Assembly: GCF_947179165.1 (NCBI RefSeq)
Contig: NC_077240.1
Coordinates: forward strand, 29,808,001 to 29,872,000
From: Solanum dulcamara
Lineage: Eukaryota > Streptophyta > Magnoliopsida > Solanales > Solanaceae
DNA: 64,000 nucleotides
Reading direction: 5' to 3'
This document shows positions 53,862-64,000 of the stretch, one piece after another. The translations under genes were made by a program, and so were the position numbers. Under the pieces are notes generated by a model. That model ran no database searches, was not told the DNA's origin, and saw only the letters and a program-made list of their open reading frames with translations. Each line of letters starts with the position of its first letter. Position 1 is the first letter of the stretch.

Positions 53862-56800
53862 TATTACACCCCACCCTTTTTAAACTCGGAATGTCTCATA
53901 AGTTCCTTGGACATTATCATGTGAGACGAATACTCTACGACACTATCAAACGGCTCTAAGGAAGGAAGAATGTGATACCCCATAGTAGAGAAGGTTGGAG
54001 ATGAAATCATAAGAGTCCGGAAGGAATTGGAGGCCAAGTAATGGGTCGTAGGACTCGATTTATCTACGTAAGCTACTAACTTGGAAGTCTTACATACTTA
54101 CGCTATTGTAGTACGTACCAAGCTTGGGTAGCATGGGTTACATAGGCTCTTAAAATAAGACGAGATTACGAACCTACGAGAGGGAGCAAAAACTAGTTTC
54201 CGAACTTACAAAAGTGAAGCAAGCAGGTGACAAGCAAGCAGGTGACAAGCAGTTAGGTGACAAGAAAGAAGGTGACTCACCTACTTGGGATGGACCCCAT
54301 GCTGCCACGTGGCAGTTTTGTGTTGGAAGCTTGGACGAGGTGGCACCCTAGGAGGCTGCCACGTGTCACCCTAGGGGGCTGCCACGTGTCACCTCCTAAG
54401 GAGGTGTATATATACATGTTGGATGAATCTTAACTCATTTTCCATCCAAAAACATCAGCCAAATAAGAGGAAAAACGTGAAGAACCAAAAGGAACAAGGC
54501 AGCCACGTTTTTGAAGAATTAAAGGTGAGTTCTTCAATTTTTCCTCCGTGAATTAATTAGCTACGGTGTTCCTCAAGCACGTAAAGATGTATATATGTAT
54601 ATATATGTATATGATGATGACTAAGGCGTCGTTTCTTTAACCTTACGCTTAGAAACTTGAAAGAAAGTTGAAGGAAAAACTTGAAGAACAAATAAGGAGG
54701 GCTACGGGTTTGGGGGCTGCCAAGGTAAGCCTCCGAGTTTTGTTCCGTAAATTAATTATTTGAGGTGTTCCAAGGTTATATAATAGTATTTTATAATCAA
54801 AAATTTCAATTTGGGGCAGCGGAGAGGTGGCACAAACAGTCCGCCCCATTTCAGCACATCAAGGAGTTTCCGAGATGTAGTTTTGGCGAGTTGTGGCCAA
54901 TTTCGGGTAAGGTAAGGTTTCTTATTTAAATTTGAGATTTATGATGTTTTTATGTAGCATGTTACACGTCCTATAGGTGGCTGGAAGTGTGTAAATATCA
55001 TTGAAACACTTGACGTTCGGCATAAACTAAATTGGAGTCGCTAAAAGTGCATTGTCGTCGAAATAAAGTGTCGTTCTTGTGAGTTGTTGCTGCAGGGGTG
55101 TAATGTGTTGTTGCAGGGACTAAATGCGTTATAAAAGGGGTGTTAATGCTTATGGTTTCATCCACATGACCCCTCGTGTCGTATAATGAAAGGCGTTATA
55201 GAATAAAGACTAGACACCCTATTTTGATATCGTCTTTTTGAATGTGTCATTTGGAGTTATGTTGTATATTGTTGGTGTGAATTGCTGCAGGTTGTTGTTG
55301 TTGGTTGGATGTAGGTCTTAGGTACCTAATTGGAAATTTGGATAGGGCACATTATAGGGGAGGTGCTGCCCAATTTTCGTTAACGCCTTAACAAACTAAA
55401 GAACTAGTCGAGGAAATGACTACGGAAATAGATTCCGTTAATATTAAGGCGTAACCTAAGATGCTGGAAAGTTAAGAGTAGTCGATATTCGTATTAATTT
55501 CATATTGAATAGGTTCAGAAGACGACGAGACGAGCAGGATAAAGGGTAACTCCCAAGAGGTATGTAAAGCTTTCTCTTGGCATATTTTGGTATAAGTTCG
55601 TACAGCTATCTTTCTTTCCTTTTGGCAATGTTTAGCCTTAAGTGAATTGTATATGAAGTGCGGGATAATTCCATTCCTAGAATTCTGAGTACGCCTCATA
55701 ACCCCTATCCACTGTTCAGTATTAGAGTTCCTGTGAAGATTAAGTATTGCCTAGTAGAGCTTCTATGTGTCAGAATATAATGTATGAGAAGCTATCTCTC
55801 ATTCCCAGTGAGATGTATTTGATACGAAAATGAGATTACGATTCCATAGAGGTTCACCGAGCCCCATGAAGGGCCGGGTATGAAATATGTATATGAAGAT
55901 CACCTGAAGGAAAGTACAGACTATATAGAGCTTATTCTCTTTCTTCTTTTGGGCATGTCCTTGTTTTAGTTGTAAGTTGAATTTGATCTGAACTCCGAGG
56001 TAACTCCATTCTTAAACATCTCTTAATTACTTCTGAATATTGAACTTCTATAGTAGTTAAACTACTTTCCCTGGAAACTTTTATACGTTAAAGAGGTAAC
56101 AAATGTACAGGCTCCTAGTCATAAAATTATTCGAAGACGAGTACTTTGGAATTCTTAAGTGAATAGTCTTACTTTGGTATAGGTCTAGGGACCTCGAGAT
56201 GTAATTAATGTAGCCCCTAATGGCATTTAGAGGGCAGCTAGAATGACTATACTGCTACTCGAATTCTTAGACAATAGCTTAGTCTTCTTATATAGTTAAG
56301 TCTCAGATAATGATTTAAACTGTATTTTGTTTCTCACTACTCTACTCGTGTATACTGTAACACTTCTTCTCCGAGTTTCGAGCCGGTTGTCAGATTTGTG
56401 CAACTCACTACATTTTTCATCGAGTCCCTCGCTAGAGGGCCGGCATCTGTATGTATATATATGATGGCCTGGGGCCTGATACTGATACTATGATAATGTG
56501 TTGTAATAAGGTGACGATGGCCTGGGGTCTGATACTGATACTATGATGATGTGTTGTAATAAGGTGACGATGGCACGGGGCCTGATACTGATATTATATA
56601 TATGATTCACCGGACCCCTGACGGGGTTGGCTATATTGAAAATTTGAGCATGCATGTTTTTATGATTCACAGAGTACAGGTACATGTTTGTGATTTGATA
56701 AATTATTCTCCTGCTTCTCTGTTTTGGATATACCTCCAGTTGTATTATGTTACGTTTTACATACTCAGTACATATGTCGTACTGACCCCCTTTCTTCGGG

Positions 56801-57291
56801 GGGCTGCGTTTCATGCGCGCAGGTACAGGTACAGGTTTTGGGAGTCCGTCAGCTTAGGATTCTGCTCAGTTCAGCTGGATGAGGCTCAATTGTATCGGAG
56901 CCTAGTTTTTTATACTGACCGTTGATGTATAAGAATTATTTTGTCTATTCAGGGGTACGGCGGGGGCCCTATCCCGCCATGTGTTGTCGTTAATATTTTT
57001 AGAGGTCTGCAGACATGTATATGTGGGTTGTGTATGTCAGTATGATTCAGATGGGTCTACATGGTACATGATATATGATATTATGTTATGGCAGCCTTAT
57101 CGGCTTGCGTGCCCTATCATGTTGTGATACAAACGAAAAGGGCTACAAATTTACGAAAATGTTATCGCCCAGTGGGGCTTTGTTACATAATGTTGCTTTA
57201 TTTACAGTTCAATTTTTCCACAGTTGATAGCTAGGTATACGGGGGGTCCAGGTCGGACCCCAGTCACGGCCTACGGAGTTGGGTCGTGACA
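53862..57291 (+). repeat. 3' LTR of the LARD-like element
   Basis: It is 3,430 bp and matches the 5' LTR over its full length. Differences are unevenly spread: several in the first 130 bases, and none that I can see between 55163 and 55654. It starts TATTACACCCC (TG changed to TA) and ends GGGTCGTGACA. Confidence 0.95.
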
Positions 57292-57296
57292 ATTAG
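57292..57296 (+). other. Target-site duplication of the LARD-like element, right copy
   Basis: ATTAG, identical to 46104-46108. Confidence 0.9.
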
Positions 57297-58557
57297 TCTC
57301 AATATCATACAATTTCACATAAAAATCCTCTCATGGACTTGCAAACACTTATTTATGTGTCGGAATGGACACTCGATCCAAGACTTGTGTTGGAATGTGA
57401 CATCCAATCGAAATGTGTGTAGGAACATGAAACCCGATTCAAAAGTGTGTCGTAACGTGACACCCGATCCAAACATATAATTCAGCCACAACCACAATCA
57501 ATAGTCAACTATCATATCACCCAAGAACAGAATTATCACAAGTCATTGTCAGTAAGTGATCATTTCACATAATTCATAGCATGCTTCCCTATTCATATAC
57601 ACATATACATATAGTGGAGTAATTTAGCAAGTACGTGAATCACATATGAGAAAAAAATCATCACTTACCTCGAAATTAAGCCTTGACAACTCTTAAGCGT
57701 AAGAGTTTTCCTTTTTCAGGTTCGTTCAGCTTGTTCTTGATCTAAAAATAGTAAATACGTACAAAGGATCAACAAAATGGCTTAATTAATATGAATTATA
57801 ACATAATTCCTCTCCTAGGCCAAAGCCATATCCTAACCCCATACTAAGGCTACTTCCCACCCTTAGTTTCAGGCCAAAATCCATATCCTAACTCCATTCT
57901 AAGGCTACTTTCCACCCTTTGTTTCAGGCCAAAACCCTCCCCCAATGATTACTCACCAATAATTATGGGTCTTAGGAAATTAAATTACAATTTTAGGGAG
58001 TAATTTACTTATCTTTGGCACAAATTATGGTGGAAAGCAGTAGAAAATCGCCCTAGCGCTTCTGGTCTTCTAAGAACGAAGAGGGAATGATTAAAATCAT
58101 TTTTGGACTTTTTTCGACTTTAAGTCGCGTCTGTCCCGCCACAGCGGAACTATCCCGCTCTGACGGCCCTGCCCTGACGGAATTATTCCCTCTCTAGCGG
58201 GATATGTAGAGACAGTGAGCTCGTAAAGAGTCTCCAAGTCTCCCATATCACAACATACCCTTACCCCAAGACACCTTTAAATATAGCTTCCATACCAAGT
58301 CCAATTTCGAGAATTTTACTAGCTCGAATGCGATTCTGTAAAGCCGTACATGTTACGTATTGTCTTGTCTATCAGCTAATCCAATCAAATTAAAGATCAA
58401 TCCCCCATCTACATTCGGATCACCCTAGACTTCTCCTGACTCAGAATTCGTCCAAGTCTGACTTATGCTCAATTTTTCCGAAATCACTATCCAATCTTTT
58501 CTGGCCCAAATTTCTTCGCTATTAGCTTACCTGTAACGACTGAGGCGAATCGTTATA
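57297..58557 (-). repeat. Ty3/gypsy 5' LTR, 5' part
   Basis: The continuation of 45490-46108 after the nested insertion. The outer 700 bases match the 3' LTR remnant at 35532-36194. The LTR start on the minus strand is TATAACGATTCGCC at 58557, aligning with TGTAATGACTTGTG at 36194. A promoter-side splice donor (GAGGTAAGTG) lies near 57665 on the minus strand. Confidence 0.82.
57345..57480. repeat. About 31-bp tandem repeat in the gypsy 5' LTR
   Basis: Four degenerate units of the form GTGTCGGAATGTGACACCCG followed by ATCCAAA. Such repeats are common in Solanaceae gypsy LTRs. They give rise to small open frames on both strands that are not genes. Confidence 0.85.
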
Positions 58558-60535
58558 AATTAATTCTTTGAGAAGATTCCAATTGCTTAATATCAGTTTC
58601 ACTCATTCAACTTTTGTTGAAGGAGGAGAGAAGAAGAAAGTAGTAAACCCGATTACAACTTTTGAATTTTGAAAAAGAAAAAGGTTGTCTATTTGTAATT
58701 GAGAAATTAGTTACTTAATCAGTACACCAAATTAAAAATTATACTATTTTTCTATGTAATGCGTTCTTAAACAAATGCATCAGTTGAAGAGTGAAGGTTC
58801 TTCTTCTTCCTTTTAATGGGGCTTTTAGGTGAGGTGGGTATGGGTTATTAGGTGGATTCGGATTGTGGATTGGGAATTTAATTAATTAGTTTATTTTTAA
58901 GCCAATCAATAGTATTGTGTCACGTAATAAATGAATTTCATAATTGTATTTTCGAAGAGGACTGTTAAAAATAAGGGTGATTTAGAACCTAAAGATTGAC
59001 ATCGAAGGCATTTTTGACGTGAAAGATTAACGAAGGATATTATTGTACCAAAAGCCATAATTCAAAGATATTTTAAACCCCTTTTCAATTAAAAAAAGAA
59101 GTATTTAATAGATATTATTTTACTCCAAAAATATAATCAACCAAAATTTGAAAAGTTGATTCCACTAGATATTAAAAGAAATAAACTGTACTCTTTAAAA
59201 TTTGTAAATGTAAATAAGGAGATAAATATTGAAAAATTCTAAAATAAATATTTACTATAGATTGAACATGACAGAACCCTGTGTTGGTAAAAGCCAAGAT
59301 CTTACACATACTTAGCTAGCATTTAGCTATAAATTTTTAAATATTTTTGATAAATTATTTTTTGGTAAAATTTTGGTGAACTTTCACCATGGATTTGATC
59401 ATAATTTTTTTCAAAAATATTATTTTATATCAGTAAATTTTAAAAATTATTAAACATACTCATAAGTTTTTATTATCATTTTGTAATGAACGTGTTCCGT
59501 TAAAAAAATCTTATAAACACAATTCATAACAATCAACAACAATAAAATAACAATACGCGCAAAATAATACATTAATCGCATTAAAAATAAATTATTATTT
59601 TTTTCAATCTTATCACTTGAACTATTCTTTTCCGGAGAAAGTATTTAATAGTGTTGGTCGGTCATCTTAATGAAATAAGATGGTAGATAAATATTAATTA
59701 AAATTAATAAATAATAGGTGTTTTTATAAAATATAAAAGTTTGGAGTAATTTTTAAATGTTTAAAATTTGTCCCAACTTCTAGTTTTTTCTAGAACTTGA
59801 AAACTCGGAATGTTTATCAAATATATTTGCTAAGTAATAACACATTATATGATTAAACACTAATTTCCAAAAGAATTTTTCAAAGTTTTTGGCAAAAATG
59901 ATTTGAGTGCAAACGACACCTTAAACCCTTTCTGAAAATACCACTCTCAACTAGATTTTGAAGTGAAAAACTCCTCACATTGACAACTCTGTAGCTCATT
60001 ACAGCATAAACCCTAACATTGCTTAAACCCTTTTTGAAAATAACTTGAGGGTCCGTTGAAATTTGTTCACCCAAATATTTGTGCCTTTCCTTTTTTGGCT
60101 CCTTACTTTGGCAACTATTTGAGCAATCCATCAGAGGTATATTATTGATTTTCTTTGTTTTGTAGGATTCTTCATTTCCATTTGACATAGAAAATATTCA
60201 AACTTACTATTGTTTCTCTTTGTACTATAAGATTTTCTAGTTGACTCAGAAAGCTTCTCTTTGGAAGCCATATCATAGATTGGTCTTTTTTATTTCAAAT
60301 TTAGTTGCCATCCAGTTCTTGTAATTCCTTGCTATGCGTTGGATTCTCCATTTGAGCTACGAAAGTTTCAAACTTTAAAAGCCAGAAGTTAAAGAATTGA
60401 TCTTTTGTGTCAAAACTATTACTTCAGTTGTAGTCTATTTTGAAAGACTTCTGCAGGACTGTTGTAGGATAATTTGAATAATTACTTACAGAAAATAGAT
60501 TCTATTTGCGGTCTATTTGTTTGAATCTGAGGATT
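58558..60535. other. Intergenic DNA with a MITE remnant at about 58870-59095
   Basis: No supported gene. At 58930-59095 the series GGCATTTTTGACG, GGATATTATTGTACC and AAAGATATTTTAAACCCCTT resembles one terminal half of the long-TIR element in the sugar transporter intron, with a GTGTCACGTA motif inside it at 58918. The rest is AT-rich. The promoter of the PPR gene lies in or just after this part. Confidence 0.4.
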
Positions 60536-60740
60536 TATCAGGAACAACTTCTCTACCCAAAAGTTAGGGATAAGGTGTGGTTACATCCTACCCTCTCCAG
60601 ACCCTACTTGTGGTGTGGGATTACACTGGGCACATTGTTGTTGTTGCAGCCTTATTTGTTGTCTGGTACCTAGTATTCTACGACCCCACTTGTGGTATTA
60701 CACTGGGCATGTTGTTGTTGTTGCAGCCTTATTTGTTGTC
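60536..60740 (+). mobile_element. SINE-like 3' end with an internal tandem duplication
   Basis: TATCAGGAACAACTTCTCTA, GGGATAAGGTGTGGTTACAT and CTTGTGGTGTGGGATTACAC end in GTTGTTGTTG, the same Solanaceae SINE-type tail as at 20332-20456. The end part (CTTGTGGTATTACACTGGGC to TTGTTGTTGCAGCCTTATTT) is duplicated about 80 bases downstream. It lies about 140 bases before the PPR start codon, so it is probably within the 5' leader or promoter. Confidence 0.7.
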
Positions 60741-60875
60741 GGGTACCTAGTATACTGTGTTCCATTTGTTTCTTTGTTTCAGGTTGAAATCATTTTTCCT
60801 TTCTACTGTAGGTCAAGACTTCTGGATTATCCGTGCAGGAGGATAATGACATAGCCACAGCTGGAACGTGCTAGG

Positions 60876-63800
60876 ATGAGGTTACAATTGATTAACAGAG
60901 GTACCCGATTCTCTTTTTAAAAGCCAAATGTTCCCTAATTATTTGTCTGCCTTTTTCTTGGGAGAACTGGAAAGGCTGGAAGCATTTCTTGTCCAGTGTT
61001 GCTTATCTGTGATGCATGGTTCCCCTGCTGTAAAACTGCATATTCTGATATTCATGTATATAGCTCAGCTACAAAATTTTGGTCTTCAAATACCTATGTG
61101 ATGCAATAGTTGGGATTGATCAGTCTTAAGCAGTTTTTAGTACATAGTAGTAGGCGCAGCGCTGATTCCTGGCAGTCCTGCTTATCTTATTATAAACTTC
61201 ATTCTGAAAAACCTAGCAAAGACAAATTACTGAATATTAGAATAAAGCAGGTCCAATTGAGCAGAATGGTTATAGGGGATTTATATAGCCCACCTCAATA
61301 AGTTAAGGATTGAGCATAATTGTTATTGTTACTGTTTAAGTACCTACAAAATGGTTATTGATTAGGATTTAAAGATACTTTCGTTCAAATTTACTTAAAG
61401 AACTTGGGAAAAGAAGAAACAACTTACATAGTGAAGGAAAGGGGGTGGGGAATTGCCTTGGTCTAAATGCTTTTCCAATAGAGGTACTTATCTTTCTGGC
61501 AGCCAGGAGTATTTTATTTCGTTGTAGTCTCCATTTCTTTCGTTTCAGCACTGTATCTTAGTTGCTCACTCTTTTTATGTTCTGCTTTAGGATTGCGATC
61601 TCAATATGACTTAAGACACACCCCTGTATTTGCTAATTGCAAGAGGTTCTCAGTTTCCAATAATGGATATTCCAACTTGGATAGACCTGTCAGTTCCTTC
61701 ATTCCAGAGAGAAACCCGGAATTTTCAAGTCGATTAGAGAACATGCAGAATGGAGTAGATATTACGCATGGGTGGAGCGAGGCCTTTTCAAGCAAATTGG
61801 AGGGTTTAAGGCAAACAGTGGATAATGTTTGCAAGATCTTGCAGAGTGGTCCCTGGGGACATTCCATAGAGATTGCTTTATCCAAATGTGATGAAAATCC
61901 TAGCACTGAATTGGTCACTGGAGTATTAAAACGGCTAGAGGATGTCAACACAGCATTAAACTATTTTCGTTGGGCTGAGAAAACAACTCTCCAGGCACAT
62001 TGCCCTGAAGCATATAATTCACTTCTCATGGTAATGGTCAGGACTAGAAATTTTGAATATCTGGAACAGATTTTGGAAGAAATTAGTCTTGCTGGATTTG
62101 GCCCATCGAACAGTGTATCGATTGAGTTGGTTGCAGGCTGTGTAAAGAAGCGAAAACTTAAAGAAGCATTTGATCTGATTCAAACCATGAGAAAGTTTAA
62201 GATTCGTCCTGCATTTTCTGCATATACAACTGTAATAGGTGCGCTTTCTGCTGTACAAGAACCTGATCTCATGCTCACCCTCTTTCATCAGATGCAGGAA
62301 TTAGGATATGAAGTAAATGTACATTTATTCACGACAGTAATTCGAGCTTTTGCTAGGGAGGGCAGAGTTGATGCTGCTCTGTCCTTGTTGGATGAGATGA
62401 AAAGCAATGCTTTTGATGCAGACATTGTCCTCTATAATGTATGCATTGACTGTTTTGGCAAGGCTGGTAAAGTTGATATGGCCTGGAAATTTTTTCATGA
62501 GTTGAAGGCACGTGGTATTTTACCTGATGATGTGACATATACCAGTATGATTAGGGTTCTTTGCAAATCTAATAGATTGAATGAAGCTGTAGACTTGTTT
62601 GAGCAGTTGGAGTTCAACAGGACTGTTCCATGTGCATATGCTTATAATACCATGATCATGGGTTATGGATCTGCTGGAAAATTTGATGAAGCATATAGTT
62701 TGCTTGAGAGACAAAGACAAAAAGGGTCAATTCCAAGTGTGATTGCCTATAATAGTCTTCTTACTTGCCTTGGGAAGAAACAAAGAATGGACGACGCATT
62801 AAGGATATTTCAGGAGATGAGAAAAGATGCTGCACCTAACCTTTCAACCTATAATATTCTCATAGACATGTTCTGCAGGGCAGGGAAGCTTGATGTTGCT
62901 TTAGAAATTCGTGACACCATGGAATCAGTTGGCTTGTTTCCTAATGTATTGACTGTGAATATAATGATTGATCGTCTATGCAAGGCTCAACAACTTGATG
63001 AAGCATGTTCTATCTTCGAAGCTATGGATCATAAAGTTTGTAGACCAAATGAAGTCACATTTTGTTCTCTGATAGATGGACTGGGTAGGCGAGGGAGAGT
63101 TGATGATGCATACAGACTCTATGAACAAATGTTGGATTTTGATCTTACTCCTACTGCCATTGTCTATACATCTCTCATCAGGAACTTTTTTAAGTGTGGG
63201 AGAAAGGAAGATGGCCACAAAATTTACAAGGAGATGGTGCGTCAAGGAGCTTCTCCTGACCTTACCCTCCTTAATACTTATATGGATTGTGTTTTCAAAG
63301 CTGGTGAAACAGAGAAAGGTAGATGTCTGTTTGAGGAAATCAAGACTTGGGGATTCACTCCAGATGTCAGGAGCTATTCTATACTAATCCATGGCCTCAT
63401 AAAAGCTGGCTGTGCTCGTGAAACATATCAGCTGTTTTATGCAATGAAGGAACAGGGGTATGTGCTGGATATTTTTGCTTATAATACTGTTATAGATGGA
63501 TTCTGCAAATCAGGTAAAGTTAATAAAGCTTATCAGCTGCTGGAGGAGATGAAAGTAAAAGGTCTTGAGCCAACAGTAATAACATATGGCTCTGTCATTG
63601 ATGGGCTTGCTAAGATTGACAGACTTGATGAAGCCTACATGCTTTTTGAAGAAGCAAAATCTAAAGGTGTTCCTTTAAATGTGGTTATATACACTAGTCT
63701 AGTGGACGGATTTGGTAAAGTGGGTAGAATAGACGAAGCATATCTAATCATGGAAGAATTGATGCAAAAAGGCTTGTCACCAAATGTATACACATGGAAT

Positions 63801-64000
63801 TGTTTGCTTGATGCACTAGTGAAGGCTGAAGAAATAGATGAAGCCCTTGTTTGCTTCAAGTCGATGAAGGAGTTAAAGTGCTCTCCAAATACTTTTACTT
63901 ATAGCATTATCATTAATGGTCTCTGTAGAGTAAGAAAATTCAACAAGGCATTTGTATTTTGGCAAGAGATGCAGAAAGAAGGATTAAAGCCCCATACGAT
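60876..64000 (+). CDS. Long P-type pentatricopeptide repeat protein, partial at window end
   Basis: A short first coding exon (60876-60900, MRLQLINR plus one base) joins by a 690-bp GT-AG intron to exon 2 from 61591, which is open to the window end: 811 codons here. After an N-terminal part of about 140 residues, the rest is a chain of 35-residue PPR motifs (e.g. AYNTMIMGYGSAGKFDEAYS, VIYTSLVDGFGKVGRIDEAY), about 18-19 in the window, without breaks. The sequence strongly recalls Arabidopsis At3g06920 (871 residues), so fewer than 100 residues should be missing. P-type PPR proteins bind organelle RNA sequence-specifically; mitochondrial targeting is likely from the Arg-rich N-terminus, but that is inference. 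The start was chosen because the exon join gives an unbroken frame into the conserved RFSVSN region. Confidence 0.93.

Larger units (their letters stand above)
46109..57291 (+). mobile_element. LARD-like non-autonomous LTR retrotransposon, 11,183 bp
   Basis: Complete structure: TSD, 5' LTR 46109-49551 (3,443 bp), PBS, internal region 49552-53861 (4,310 bp), polypurine tract, 3' LTR 53862-57291 (3,430 bp), TSD. LTR ends are TGTTACACCCC and GGGTCGTGACA; the 3' LTR start has TA instead of TG. No gag, protease, RT, RNase H or integrase motif is seen in any frame of the internal region. The phrase ATTCGGGGACGAATGTTC before the polypurine tract and the initiator-Met PBS are those of Tekay/Del chromoviruses, the likely source of its enzymes in trans. 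It is inserted in the 5' LTR of the minus-strand gypsy element. Confidence 0.92.

Noticed and set aside
62019..62288. Several minus-strand frames over the PPR gene (also 61601-61951, 62976-63245, 63635-63859)
   Set aside because: They are antisense shadows of a long, conserved + strand PPR exon.

Overview
This window is plant nuclear DNA, most probably from a member of the Solanaceae. Pointers are two intron-rich genes and one PPR gene with plant-type splice sites, an Au-type tRNA-derived SINE with a clean target-site duplication, and LTR families typical of that family (ends TGTTGACACCC, TGCTAATACCC and GGGTCGTGACA). The species cannot be fixed from the sequence. About two thirds of the window is transposable-element DNA.

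Layout. 1-3.2 kb: a 41-bp minisatellite of about 26 units and decayed LTR-element sequence. 3.2-7.5 kb: a degenerate + strand Ty1/copia element. 9.3-13.5 kb: gene 1, an ERD6-like MFS sugar transporter of 16 coding exons, whose fourth intron carries a long-TIR element with five CACGTG motifs and a SINE. 14.9-15.7 kb: a MITE-like inverted-repeat element, with a second copy at 25.7-26.4 kb. 17.3-24.0 kb: gene 2, a LEC14B/DCAF11-like WD40 protein of 9 coding exons. 24.6-24.8 kb: the Au SINE. 26.7-58.6 kb: a nest of retrotransposons. 60.9-64.0 kb: gene 3, a long PPR protein cut by the window edge.

The nest. A second copia element (26.7-30.5 kb) is cut by an Athila-like fragment (30.5-33.3 kb), followed by a 2.2-kb LTR-like segment (33.3-35.5 kb) and then by a minus-strand Ty3/gypsy element (35.5-58.6 kb). 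That gypsy element is itself split twice: by a 4.08-kb solo LTR in gag (40527-44604, TSD GCGAG), and by an 11.18-kb non-coding LTR element in its 5' LTR (46109-57291, TSD ATTAG). The latter has 3.4-kb LTRs, an initiator-Met PBS and a polypurine tract but no recognisable protein domain, so it fits the LARD (large retrotransposon derivative) class.

The most unusual signal is inside that LARD-like element. Its internal region holds a near full-length 5S rRNA-like sequence on the minus strand (51843-51960), with the A-box and C-box promoter regions still readable, among degenerate repeats of about 0.5-0.7 kb. Its two LTRs also share a tract of about 494 bp with no visible difference, although they differ elsewhere, which suggests gene conversion.

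The three host genes are unrelated: vacuolar or plasma-membrane sugar transport, a probable CUL4-DDB1 substrate receptor, and organelle RNA processing. They do not form a functional unit. All retrotransposon coding regions are broken by stops and frameshifts.
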